Positions 40,367-52,284 of a stretch of DNA of 64,000 nt are shown here, piece after piece (within the stretch, counting starts at the first letter, position 1; each line of letters starts with the position of its first letter). This DNA is from Albula goreensis (taxonomy: Eukaryota; Chordata; Actinopteri; Albuliformes; Albulidae). The DNA lies in the NCBI GenBank assembly GCA_022829145.1, contig CM040746.1, positions 23,719,832 through 23,783,831 on the forward strand. Reading direction: 5' to 3'. The notes below the pieces were generated by a model. It made no database searches. It saw only the letters and a program-made list of their open reading frames with translations, and had not been told where the DNA came from. Made by a program: the position numbers and the translations under genes.

Positions 40367-42875
40367 AATCTGACACTGAACTGCTCTGTTGAAATGAAGT
40401 TATTAACCTAAAGGACGGTTGTGACAATCATAAATCAAGGGATACATATTACACAAATGGAAACGTTAATTGATTTAACCAAACCTAAAACAAAACCTTT
40501 TTTGAATGTAGAAAAGCCAAAGCTTGGAGCAATAACAAAAGAAGAGACACAGACAAAAATAACAACAATTTATCCTAGCTAATAGGATAAATGTTATGTC
40601 ATCAGGTGGCTGACCTAAAAAGGCAAGCGAAGCAGAAAAAAGTGTGCCTTCATGCCCACAAGGGGTACCGGTGTAGGACGCCAAGCTACAGAACATCTGT
40701 CTGCTTAGAGGTTTGGCAAAGCCCAGGTGCATAGAACTGCAGCACTATGGTCACCTTAGTGAGTACAGGCAGTGCTTTGTTTCTGCTGGTGAGTGTGTCC
40801 CAAATTCCGAGGAGTTTTTCTTCTTCTAATCTGCATTTGCTAAAGATGAGCTGGATATAAAAAAAATGTATGATTGTCTTATTAAGCCTTAGAATCCAGT
40901 TGGATGTTCACCATCATCCTGAGAGTTAGATGTATTTTTATTTCTGTCCACTAATTACTGAGATTTTACACATTCCAGTTTGGCAATGATCCAAACAGAT
41001 TTATTCAGCTCAAATTTTTTGTTTGCATGATTTAGGTCAATGGCATCCCACCCATGACCTTTGCACATCACCCCTTTCTCATGTGTGTATAAACTTGTAC
41101 AGTTCATATATTTTTGACTATTTCCAGTGTGACACACCATTCGGAATTTCTGAGCAGCATTTACACACTTCCTGAAAACCCACAACTGAATGTAAGTTGA
41201 GCATTTAAAATCAGTGTCCATTTTAAATAAATTTAAATGTCTATGATATTTTGATTTTATGACAGTCATTGATAATGATTTTTCATAATTCATTATTCCT
41301 TTGAATAGATGTAAATTAATAAATTAAATGGTGATTTATAGATATAGATAGATAGATTTAGAGATATATTTTTATTTTTATAGTCTTTGTTATTTGCAGA
41401 GTTCATTTAGAGAAAATACATTTGGATCACTAAACAAAATGCCTTGTTGTGAATATTGACATATTCTACGCATAATGAATTAAACCTAATGAAGAAAGGG
41501 AGAGATTGTGTCTTTAACAGACATTTGACATTTCTATTGGTCAGTTTTAACACAGATGGAAATATCAGTCGCAGAACTAGACACAACAGTTGATTGTGTG
41601 TTGTGCCACAGATAATATGTGAAGGCCTCTCTTTAGTTCAGTGAAGGCTGTTCTTATTGTTACATTTTGTCATCTGTGATTTGTCTCCCGTCTTGGTTTG
41701 GATAAAACCTGTGCTTGCCTTTGCCTGCTGTCACACGGACACAAAGCCAGATCAAGTCAAGTGCACCCCTGCGGTTTTCCCTGCACAGTAGCACAACTTC
41801 CTGTCATCCTCATTGTGGGCAAAGAAAGGAAGGAAGAGGGCCTCGGGGTAACATTGGGTACTGAATCTTAAGAGTAATGACCACTTTTTATCCTCTTACA
41901 GAACATTGTGTAGTGGGGATCAGTGATCATTTACCAAGGGGGTAGAAAGTGCAATGATAAGACTGGAGGTGAGATGATCAGTGTCGTCTGTCGGCTTTCA
42001 GCATTAGGCCATGTGGGAAATGTATTACGAGGGGAAGGTGTCTTGCAGCATAGTTCAAATCTATTTCAGCTTCAAATGTGACAGGATAGTCACAGTTCTT
42101 TTGTTTAATCTCTTTCATTACCACAGTGGTTCTATTCTGTAGCCCAGGCAAGTTTGTCACATGGCCATATAGTTGCATTTACAATGGTGTACAAGGTGAC
42201 TTTTGACTTGGGTTGCTTGGTGTGCCAGACTTCAGATTGTTAAATAATAAAACAAAGAATATCCCTTTACCCATGAATGTTCCAGCAATGCCCCTGCATA
42301 CACAGATTATAAGTGATGCTCTTTGCGCAGGTGTTTTTGAATTTGTGCTTCTATGTGCATTTACACCTTTGTGTGTGTGGGCTCTCAGGTTGTGGACGTG
42401 TGGGTTGGTGTGAGACGATTATGTGATTGAGTTTAAGCTAATTAACATTTGCTGTCATAATGTGATGAAAGTGTGTTGTTTTGGTGTGTGGGAGCCAGAG
42501 TATTGTGTCACAGGAATCGTGTATGCAGTTTGGTCGGCTGCGTTTTGATTTTGTGTGTGCTGTGTCTTTTTTGTTTCGTTTTCTTCTTCAGGTGATGCCT
42601 TCCTGCATTCCGCACATCATCCATCACTCATCCATCAGTCCATCCTCCCGTATCTTCACCTCCCTCTTCCTTGTGACTTCACCTCATTCCACCTCGGCCA
42701 ATCAATCCTTGCCCCGTCTCGTCCTGGTCTATGTACACCGTGCCTGCACCCCTATCTGGAGCTTATGCTCATACTTGCACCTGTGTATCTAGTCAGTGAA
42801 ACTGTTCATTCGTCTGTTCTTTCATGTTTTCCCAGTATTTTATTTACTTGCCTGTTTAGTTTTGGTTATTTGGGG
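40367..42875. other. Unique sequence, no gene seen
   Basis: A short GATA run lies at 41340-41360. Before the LTR, 42590-42790 is a C-rich, CpG-poor stretch giving overlapping frames of 103 and 130 codons (42481-42792, 42555-42947). The second runs into the LTR, and neither has a domain I recognise. Confidence 0.45.
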
Positions 42876-43186
42876 TGTCACAAATTGGTCGAGGTTAAAA
42901 GGGGGCCCTCATACTCACACGCACCGAGGGTTGTTATTTGTGTTTAGCACACTAGTTTAGAGACAGCTGCAACCCGTTGTATTTTTTTTTTACTGTTTTC
43001 TATAGTGTAGTTAGGGGTTTTTGTTTAAATGTTACATAGCTAGCATAATTCACTCTTATTTTGTTATAGGTGTGGTTTTGTTATTTTCTTTCATTTGGCA
43101 GCTCACTTGTTTCTTCTCCCCCTCCGCTGCATATTGTTCAAAGGTTATGTAAATACTGTACATATCGTATGGTGGAAATCACTGTG

Positions 43187-43237
<51 letters not shown>

Positions 43238-43324
43238 GCCTGCAAGCATTCCGTTGTTCCCTGGTTATTTCTTCCCCGAACACTATTCCTTTAACATCAA
43301 TCCCATCATCCTCTGGATGTAACA
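42876..43324 (+). mobile_element. 5' LTR of an LTR retrotransposon, about 449 bp
   Basis: The segment starts TGTCACAAATTGG and ends GATGTAACA, the TG...CA boundaries of an LTR. A primer-binding site follows two bases after the end, which fixes the right boundary well; the left boundary is inferred from the TG and is less sure. A (TA)n array of about 21 units (43190-43232) has grown inside it. No matching 3' LTR is seen in the window, so I cannot use LTR pairing to confirm or date the insertion. Confidence 0.65.
43190..43232. repeat. (TA)n microsatellite within the LTR
   Basis: About 21 TA units; it lengthens this LTR relative to whatever its source element carried. Confidence 0.95.
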
Positions 43325-43326
43325 TC

Positions 43327-43344
43327 TGGGGGCTCACCTGGGAT
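43327..43344 (+). promoter_or_regulatory. Retrotransposon primer-binding site (tRNA-Pro-like)
   Basis: TGGGGGCTCACCTGGGAT lies two bases after the LTR end. It resembles the proline-tRNA primer-binding site used by many retroelements, differing at three of 18 positions by my comparison. Its position and the strong first nine bases support the call. Confidence 0.65.
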
Positions 43345-43442
43345 ATATAGCGCCACCTAGCAGGAGAAAAGCGGGAACTACTGCTTCGCTTGATTATTGT
43401 ACTCAGGTAAGGTAGACTTTTGTTCTTTTTTTTGGTTTAATA

Positions 43443-43800
43443 ATGCCGTTTGACTTGCATAAGTTGTTAGCTGCTCCTTCTCGTTGGGAATTAGAGCTCT
43501 GTGGTATGGTAGACTTATTGGAGGTGGCTAATCATTTCGGGCTAACCTTGTCAAAGTCTATGATCAAAAAGGAGCTCAGATTAGTGGTGCTGACGTTTTT
43601 GGTGTAGATGGGGTGTTGGAACCTGAGCCAGAATCAGCCGGTGGTGAGGTCAGTGGATTGCAAGACTCAGGCAGTGGTGCGGTTGGCGATCCGCCAGTGT
43701 CGCTGTAAGCTGCTGGCCAGTCTGTTCCCACGGGGGACGTGAAGAGACCCCCTCCTACGCTGCCGAAGTTTGACCCATTCTCACTCGCCATTTCCGCATC
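43443..43800 (+). pseudogene. Broken gag start of the LTR retrotransposon
   Basis: An ATG at 43443, about 100 bp after the primer-binding site, opens a frame of about 55 codons that ends in a stop near 43606. Its translation contains LLEVANHFGLTLSKS, resembling the N-terminal helical region of gag proteins in fish Ty3/gypsy-type elements. Further on, near 43760-43790, another frame shows LPKFDPFS, a motif often seen before the gag core in these elements. The two parts are in broken register, and after about 43800 no gag core, protease, reverse transcriptase or integrase is present. This is a 5' fragment of a dead element. A donor-like 'ctcaggtaagg' sits at about 43402-43412, between primer site and gag. 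I do not attempt any repaired reading. Confidence 0.6.
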
Positions 43801-46800
43801 TATCTCTTATACACCCTTCATCTTTTGTAATCATTTGTCATTTGAATTATAACAGGACTTCCATTGCTTGGGATAGAGGCATTGATACAGTCCTGTTAAA
43901 AGGAATGAAACCTGAGCCTCAAGGACAAATAACAGTCATATAGTCCATCAACCACCGGGTGCTTGCACAACTGGAGAAATGGGATGTTAGTATGCAAAAT
44001 TTCAATTTCAAATTGAAAAGGGAAAAAAGATAAGCAACAAGGCATTGATAGCACTACTCACATCGAAAGTCTTGGATATTCTGTCATCTCAGGATGTGGG
44101 AAACCAGACACGGTCTCAAGGAACCCATCCCCATCTCCCTGTCAGAAACTGTACTCCGCTCACCTTGGAGGCCCACAGGTATAGGATTCCACCAATGCCA
44201 TCCATTAGACTGCCCCAGAGCAGGGACTTGGCCTTGTGGTTGAGGGGGGCCTCACCTGTCTGCCTGCTGCAGGCAGGTGCGTTTCAGGGTTTGAAGTAAC
44301 AGAACACCGTCCTTATCTAATCTCTAATCTCCTAATGAGTAAACCATCCGCCTGTTTAGGGGAAGGTGCTTTGTGTTCCGGCCCTAATTACATCTGGCCA
44401 AGTTAGTGGGAACAAGGCCCACAGTTTAGATGGTAAATGATCCTAGAGAAAGTGTCTGCTTATCTCTCTGTCCTGAAGCTCATCTGGCGAAGGCCTGATC
44501 CCTCCTCCCCATCCAAAGCAGTGCACAGCGAGATGTTTTGTTCTCATCAAAGTGCAAGAGAAGGTCTTTCTGGTGCATAGAAGCCCCAAACGGGGAAACC
44601 TCAACCCCCTGTTTCAGGACCTCTGTTTCCACCGTAGAAATGGCATAGAAGAGGTAAATGAATTGAAAGGAAATAATGGGTGGTATCTTCAAGACCCACA
44701 AGAAACTATTGGTCTTTTCCTGGAAAATTCACGGACAGTCGCGCAAACCCAAAGTGAGACAAAAAGGAGTGAAAATGGGGAAATATGCCCAAATTGGTAT
44801 TCTTTTAAAAGAGGGAAACATTTTAGGATTTCTGTTCTTTTGAGCTAAACAAAAGGGAGCAGAGCCACTGAATCAATGCTCACAACAATGTTTCCTGCAG
44901 ACATAACAGGAAGTTTCTTTAGAAGTCTCCTGGTTCATGCGGCACTGCTGCTCATCTTAATGAATACTGCTGGGCATTGTTTGAGAGCTCACTGTAGTTC
45001 CAGGCTACAGATGATAGTGAGAAAGATTCAGAACTTCACAGAGGTTCCTCTGGTGGATTCTGAGCAGAGTATGGGTTCATTAACTAATGCAGAGTTTTGT
45101 ATGAAATTTCCATCCACAAGAATAAGAAAGGTGTTTCAAAGGATTTGGTAGTGGTTTATTAATGGTTCAACACAGATGTTAATTCATGTTTTTGGGCAGT
45201 GGTACAGCTCTGTCCTGCTGTACTCTAATGGTGTATGTACTTAATGAGGCTTGGCAGTGCTCCTCTCCTCATAATTAGTTAGCAAGCTCCCCTGTCTTAG
45301 AATTATGCAACATGCACTCATAAATACTTTTGTATGGTTGGACCAGTATAGTCATAAGCAGTCAGGTCTCTCAGAAAAACTGTTGTTCTGTAGAACAGGT
45401 ATGTTCAAAATACTACTTTTGTTGGACATTTGTATTCATAAAACCTGCAGTTTTTTAGGCAGGATTTATTTTTCTGCCTTTTTTTCTGTAATGACTGAAT
45501 TCTGATAAAGGATGCTTTGTAACGGGGCAAAAGTAATAAGGTCTGTAGTCTTATATGAAAGGTGTATTAATGAAGAGTGTAATTCTGTAGGATAGATGTA
45601 TTCATAAACACAATTGTTCTGTTGGATACATATATTTATATGTAATTGTCTGCTTTACTGTAGCAGTGGTGAATTCATACAGACCATTCAGTTCTGATGA
45701 TAGATGATAAAAGAGCAGGATGACACTGGTGTTCTTGCAGAGCCAATTCACTGTCCTTTCTGTAATGAGACTGGTACCATCTATGAGCACCCTCTCCTGT
45801 AGAAAGATAATGTGTATTAGAGAACAAAAAGATTGCTTTGAACATGACCTCATTTTAATTCCATTTTAAATTACTGAGCCAGTAAAAACAATGCAGCGAG
45901 ACACCTTAGTGTAAACCTGCAAGTACTTTTATCCTACTACCAGTCTGTGATATATTTCAGATTACCCCCAAGCCACCCCCGTCCCCCTGCTGTCCCCTTT
46001 GCTCACCCCCTCTCTGCTGCCACCCGCTTGCATCTTGGTTTATCCTGGAGCTTCATATCTGAAGAGTAGTGTGAAGGTTTTATGCCAGAGATTTATCCTA
46101 TGGCCTGCAAGCAAAGACTGGCCCAATTTACCATGCTTAATAGAGACATTTCATCCCAATTGTTACTGTTAGCCTCCTTGGTACTCAGACTGCAGGAGCT
46201 TCTTCAAACTGCACTACTTTCTTCATTTCTGCAGCTCAGGTTATAATATTTCATTTTTTATGATTATGAACCTGATATTGTTACCAGGCCTGGATTAGCA
46301 AATTTTGTGGCCGTAGGCTATCAACATCAATAAAAACAATGGTACCCATTTATTCCTGTAGGTTTCAATAAAATACATTTGAATGCCTTGTTTGATGCTT
46401 CAGAAGCTGCCTGCTTGGGATCTTTGCTTTATTAGCAGTCTCCCCCCCCTTTTCTTGGTTAATAACTTTCAATTTCTCAGAAATATATGTAGATATTATT
46501 TCTTTTCAACATTCTTTTTTTAGTTTGTATTGTTTTTGTTTCTGAAAAAGATTATTTATATATTTTTCATGCGCTAGTGAAATATATAAGATGAAAACAT
46601 TGGTTATGACAGGAAATACTGCTGCCAATTTTATTGTTTGTACCAACAGAAATGAGAGTAGGCTATTCTGGCAAATAGTAGTTACTGCTACTGTGACATA
46701 ACACACATATTCTAGCCAAAGAACATGTCGAGGCTCAGCCAACTCTATAGGCAATATACCAACATGTCTGTGCAGCCTGGTAAATATTCAGCCAGAAAAC

Positions 46801-47364
46801 AGCATCATGCCAGACACATAACCACCGTTGAGTGGTGGCTACCAACCGACTGCAGCTGTCAAAGTCTGGACACTATGTACAGTAATACGTACACATTATT
46901 ACTAGAAACTAGTAGTCAGTGCTTCTGTGATTATACAGCAATGCTTGTGAGCTCACTGTAACCAGAGTTGTAAGTGAAGCTCTTTCCTCCACCAGCTAAT
47001 GTAACTGGCTATTCTTTATTGTAATTGATGTCATTAGCAGCGACCACCTTCCTGGTTCTCTGACAGACTTCTGAAATAATTAGTCAATTTAGATGTGCTT
47101 TTAGCAATCCTTCTGTTTTGGCTTCCTGATATGTATGCTTTCTGTTCACTCTTCTCTTTTGAGGAGCAGGACATTCTTGTAAGATGTGTATGAGACGATA
47201 CTTGAGAAACATGAGATGATGAGAAGGCAGAACTTCAAAAAGCATGCAATTATTTCCCCTTGCCTTCGCATCACATCTATGTGAATGCTGAAAGGACAAA
47301 AGCACTTCAGAGGTGCAGCTTCTTTTAATCAACTTGATAAACTGTCTATGATTATATATGATTT

Positions 47365-47366
<2 letters not shown>
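43801..47366. other. Unique sequence; possible conserved non-coding segment at 44040-44530
   Basis: 44040-44530 is GC-balanced and non-repetitive, with TAAT-type motifs ('cctaatgagtaa', 'ccctaattacatc') and a near-palindrome with E-box ends at 44253-44279. Two frames (84 codons plus 44045-44299; 98 codons plus 44552-44848) have no recognisable domain. 45960-46030 is C-rich. 46270-46330 ('ggcctggattagcaaatttt') may be a repeat scrap. Otherwise AT-rich. Confidence 0.4.

Positions 47367-47367
<1 letters not shown>

Positions 47368-47437
<70 letters not shown>
47368..47437. repeat. (TA)n microsatellite, about 34 units
   Basis: A pure TA array of about 69 bp. Open Ile-Tyr frames on both strands are artefacts. 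Confidence 0.97.
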
Positions 47438-47440
<3 letters not shown>

Positions 47441-47600
47441 TGTGTGTTTGAAATTGTCACTGACTAACATCTTTAAATGTACACTAATTACTATACCCAA
47501 CCCCAAAATGCAATGTTCATGTGATGCTCATTTGTTTCTTTTGAGCTATGAAGTGTGCAGAAGTTGAGGTCTGTATGTTTGTAATAGATGATTACAAAAC

Positions 47601-47690
47601 ATTCCCACATATTTCCTATGGGTATAATGTGGGGGAAACTGTAATAGTCTGGCTCGCACTGTATTATACTCATAGGAAACATGTGGGAAT
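47601..47690. repeat. 28-bp inverted repeat with 34-bp loop
   Basis: Left arm 47601-47628 starts 'attcccacatatttcctatg'. The reverse complement of the right arm (47663-47690) starts 'attcccacatgtttcctatg'. The arms differ at two of 28 positions. Weaker pairing may extend outward (ttacaaaac / gcttgtac). Likely a small inverted-repeat transposon or an end of one; no target duplication was identified. Confidence 0.85.
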
Positions 47691-47903
47691 GCTTGTACAG
47701 AAACCATTTGTAATACACTGAGTTAGACACCTACGTGATTAAAATTTCCTGTAAATGTTCATCTCCATTATAATATACTATTGCCACAATTTACTTTACT
47801 CCTAAGAGCATTTAAATTCCTCATGGTTCTCTTGTAGATTTATTGATGTCCTGGAATGTGATCTTTTTAGGAATGCAGGCCTTATTGTACAATGTCCAGT
47901 GTA

Positions 47904-47943
47904 TTTTTGTGTGTGTGTGTGTGTGTGTCTGTCTGTGTGTGTT
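47904..47943. repeat. (TG)n microsatellite with TC interruptions
   Basis: About 10 pure TG units followed by 'tctgtctgtgtgtg'. Confidence 0.9.
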
Positions 47944-48747
47944 TAGGAATTTTATGTCTTTTGGTTTGGCACATTAATAAATTATTTTTGGCGCCATTTC
48001 TATATAAGAGAGGGCTTCCCTTCATAGTTTCAATAATCATACAAACCAGAAAATTTCACCAAACCTAAAGAAAGTTTGTAAAAGTTAACAATACAATTTC
48101 TGATAATTAATCATGGCATTTGGCATTTTCTGCATAAACAATCACCTAAGAGAATCACAATAATCATTAGTATTTTGTATTTTATGGTTGTTAATAAAAT
48201 CAAATGGTAATGGCAAAAATGTAAAGTACATGTTTACAATGATGCGATTTTGAAAGACTGACAGGTGAAGTGTGACCTAATTAAGCTGTAAATCCTTGCT
48301 TGCATGCTTTCCTTTCTCTTGTGGGAAAAACAGCAGCATCAAAGATTTTCAGAACTTTTTCAATCAAAAATATCTTTTTTTCCTCTTCTCCAATAAACAA
48401 CTCCAAAAAACAACAACAATGTGACTAGTTGTTATGTTTCAGAAATGACAAAAACTACATATTTTTCCTCTGGAGAGAATCTTTAAAGTCATTCAGCTCT
48501 TTTCTACATTTCAATACCTGCTGTGTGTCAGGGGAGTATCGTCATATTGAATTTTTGACTATTTTAAAAAGAGGTCTTCAGGGTTTATGGTTTGTAGGGC
48601 TACACAACAAACAATAAAATAATTTGTTTATTGACTGAATTGACTGGTCAAACATCCAGGTTTTTTTCCCATATATTGGTTGAAGACAATGATGTAATAA
48701 AAAAAACTCTTAGAATGATAGAAAATGTATATTATCAAGAATTAGTG
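47944..48747. other. AT-rich unique sequence, nothing seen
   Basis: No gene or recognisable element between the TG array and the second TA-flanked element. Confidence 0.5.
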
Positions 48748-48749
48748 TA

Positions 48750-49096
48750 CAAGGGGTCCTCGACTTACGAACGAGTTTCGTTCCTACGACTTGTCGTAAG
48801 CCGATTTTCGATGTAAGTCGGAATTTATACCTAAATTATTCCTTAGAGTGAGTGACTTAAGTTAACACCTTAAGTGACTCACTCTGTACACACAACAAAT
48901 GAAGGCCATATAAAATACAGTAATGAAATGAAACAGTAATAAAAAAAGAGAGAACAATTTCTTATCTTTATTTCTGTGTTCGTATTTACGAACCAAACTG
49001 CGTAGGTCTAAACTAGGTTTTTTAAATAATTTATGGAAGTGCGTCGTAACCACGAAACGTCGTAACTCGAGACCGTCGTAACCCGAGGACTCCCTG
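48750..49096 (-). mobile_element. TA-flanked inverted-repeat element, copy 2 (347 bp, opposite orientation)
   Basis: Same element as at 20.5 kb, inverted. The left end reads CAAGGGGTCCTCGACTTAC and the reverse-complemented right end reads CAGGGAGTCCTCGGGTTAC. TA flanks both sides (48748-48749, 49097-49098). The two ends differ from each other in the same way as in copy 1, so the element has defined left and right ends. The frame 49053-48862 corresponds to 20541-20732 of copy 1 with about 49 of 63 residues identical by hand count. This copy also carries a palindrome (48845-48885) that copy 1 lacks. Confidence 0.88.
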
Positions 49097-49098
49097 TA

Positions 49099-52000
49099 TA
49101 TCCTTCTGTGTCCTCCCTCATTATTAATGTATGTTTGTATATTATATTTTTGTGAGCATACTGCCAGTTTCCAAGTATAATGGCTCCTATGAGTACCTAT
49201 GCCGTCTTCCCTTTTGTTTGTACCCTCTCACACTGCCCTGCCTGGGGTAGTCTGTTGGATGCACCTTGGACTGCTCTGTTCTGAGTACCACAGTCATTTC
49301 CCAGGCCTTCCCTCAGAGCCAATAAATTATTTATCTACATAAAGTAGAGGAATTACACAGCATTATGGTCTGGTTTGTCCCCTCTGATAGAATGTGGTCT
49401 CTGTAATGGCAGACTCACAGTATGAGTTCCCTCCTAACCGGCCCAAAACAGCACCAGTAAAACCTACCTTCCCCTTTCCCCCTCAGCCAGTGTGATTTAT
49501 GGGCATGGCTTTTGTGCTGCGCAGCAGTACACAGAAGGCAGCAGTAATTTTCCAAACAAACTGTCAGATGCTTGCATCTGCACATGAACGGGTGGGGGTT
49601 GCTGAAAGGGAGATCTGGTTTGTTTGGAATGGGTCAGTGCTGATGGAGATCTATACCTGTGTTATTCTCTTTCTTCCCCATCTTGAACATTTATGAAAAG
49701 TGGAACATGGTGGGATCCAGAAAGCTTTGTTACCATATAGCTCAGACACCATCGGCCAGCTGAAGAGTGAGGGCAGCCACAGCCTCTGAGGATGAGACTG
49801 ATGCTCTATGGAAGTTTTTGTAGACATATAAATTTTGCTATATACTGTACTTTCCCATAGCAACATGTGGATAGCAATACATGTGTAATGTGCAGCGATG
49901 TCTAAAATGTTTTCAATGTCATAATACAGTATCATAATATATGATGCAGGGGACATTTTACTTACCCCCTGACATACTGTACATATATGTGCTATGAGTC
50001 CAACCAACTTCTTTCTTCTCTCTCCGTTGTGATATTACACTGCCCAACTTTGGAAATGTACTTTGAGCACTGAGTCAACTTTGTCCATGGCTGTGTCAAC
50101 TTTATATGGACAAAACACAAAAATAGTCTACAACTGTTTTCTGTTCTTCATATCTCCAATGATACAAAAACAAAACATTCATTGGTGATATCTTTTTTGA
50201 CTCGCGTATGCATTTGATAAACACTTTCTTTTCAAACATTTCACTTTTGCTTCCATAATAGAAAATAAAGGTCAAACAACCCAAATGATAACATTCTCCG
50301 GTTGTCTGTGTGGATAATTGTGCGATAACATACTGCATACCATACAGACCAGGCCAGACAGATTAAACTCTTCCCATATCCTGCAGGCAAGAATGTCTTG
50401 ATTGGTCTTCAGACAAAGGTGTTGCAGTGACTTAAAATATAATACATGAAATACTGGAAACAGTATACCGAAGTAAGAGTCAGTGGAAGGCAGCCAATGA
50501 GTCAAATCTACCCTCAGATCTCTGAGAGCACTGAACCAATTGCTGGCATTGTATGCCTAAAAATCAATGCATGTTTTTCATAGGGTGTATCAGTATTTTA
50601 TCAAAACGTTTATGCAATCAAGACAACATTTCTGGGCAAACATCTAGAAACCTTTAACTGACGGTAGTCTGGACAGAGCCTGCTAACACACAGACAAGGT
50701 CTGCTTCAGTTTAGGGGCTTTAATTGTCACAGTCTTGATGGCAGAGGTAATGTGATGTTGCAGATTAAAAAAAAAACAGCCATAGGCATTTCTCCATCAT
50801 ATCCTGCCCTTGAGCGATAACCAATTAAAAACCATTCACATTTTTTATATGTGATTTATTTATTTAATTTTATTTTTTGATGGAGCTATATTTTTGATGT
50901 AGATGTAAGAAGGCCATGTTACAGCCCTACTGCACACTGCCTGTTAAGTTGGCAGTGTTTTGTGACTGGCAGGGAGGAACTACATGAAAATACACTCAAG
51001 TGACTGCAATATGACAAAGACTACATTGAAGTGTCATTCTTCCTCCTCCTGGGCTTCCACCCAAGAAATGCATTTTACTATGAGATTGAAACTTGTGGGT
51101 GAACCTAACCTGCATGGCCAATAACTTGCCATATTTCACTATAAAATGAATGCCTTTTTGTTTAGTTTTAGGAAAGGCTTGTTAGAACATGTTGGCCTTT
51201 CCCTTAGTGAAACTGCCCTCTTTTGACAATTCACACCAGACCAAAAGTGCTAGCATGAGCCCCAGAGGCCGATTCAAAATTGTACTGCTTGTGACAACGA
51301 TGGGTGGGACAGGTGGCATTGCTTGTGACCTCTTTTCCCCCTAGATCACATTTTCTTGAGCCATGACAACATACTTTAGTCTTCTCTGATTCTATTGCTT
51401 GGTTAGCTTTATCATTCATTGTGCAAATTCTGTTTATTAAGCAAATGTTCATGCAACCACATTGAGTGGAAATAGATGGATATAACTGACAACAAAAGTG
51501 AATGAATCATGCTTTCTTTTGATAATAAAAACTTGGAATGATGCTCCCTAATTTTCACTTGTTGAGGAAAAGCAGAGTTTTGTGTGGGGTGAATAAATAT
51601 AGTGGTGAGCTACACATGTACTCCTGCAAGGTACTACAGAACATTTGTGTTTAATGCATGCATCTGAAGCTGTTTTCCCCTACAGGAATCTAACCTGTCT
51701 TGCAGTTTGCACAGCACTTTGCACTTATCATGACATGAGCAAAAAAAGATCCATGGTTTAAAATTAGGTTGTATATAGCCTCTCTAACCGTCTGGTAACC
51801 AACCGTATTGGTAACAGCACCCTTTGTCCTTTTCTTAAAGCCCCACATGTCTTTTTTTAAATATAAAAAAACATAATATTTTTACTTCAGTTTATTTCTC
51901 CAATCAGTTTTTGCAAAGAGACTACAGGAAGTGATGTATGATGCCAAAGGTGTCTGGTTGAAAGGGTTAAGACAGTGAAACCACACCTCCTGCAGCATGT

Positions 52001-52230
52001 GTAGTTCTTCAAGGACTCATGCAGATAACTTTACGGAGGTGGTAAACTCAGATCAGTATTCAGGCAGTGGCTCACTCGAAACCTAATTAATTAGAGGCAG
52101 TTTGAACAAAAACCAGCATACACAATGTGCCCCAGGAGCAGGGATAGAAAACAATGAACTGTAGAATAGGATTATCACTGGGATAGAGACATCATGACAC
52201 ATTACTGACACAGCCACCCCTTCGGGGTCA
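49099..52230. other. Unique sequence, no gene seen (3.1 kb)
   Basis: A 118-codon minus frame (50007-49651) and shorter frames lack any recognisable domain. A10-type runs lie near 50767. No repeat family recognised. Confidence 0.45.
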
Positions 52231-52233
52231 GCA

Positions 52234-52284
52234 CAGGTGATACAGGTGAGATAGGGGAGACAGGTGACAGGGCCCAGCCAGGTG
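52234..52284. promoter_or_regulatory. Cluster of four CAGGTG E-boxes
   Basis: CAGGTG occurs at 52234-52239, 52243-52248, 52261-52266 and 52279-52284. This hexamer is the preferred site of Snail/ZEB-type zinc fingers and some bHLH proteins. Whether the cluster is functional or a local duplication of 'acaggtga' cannot be told from this sequence. Confidence 0.4.

Noticed and set aside
42555-42947. 130-codon plus frame near the LTR
   Set aside because: It runs from unique C-rich DNA into the LTR and has no recognised domain.
47358-47567. Ile-Tyr repeat frames over the TA array
   Set aside because: A direct result of (TA)n translation.
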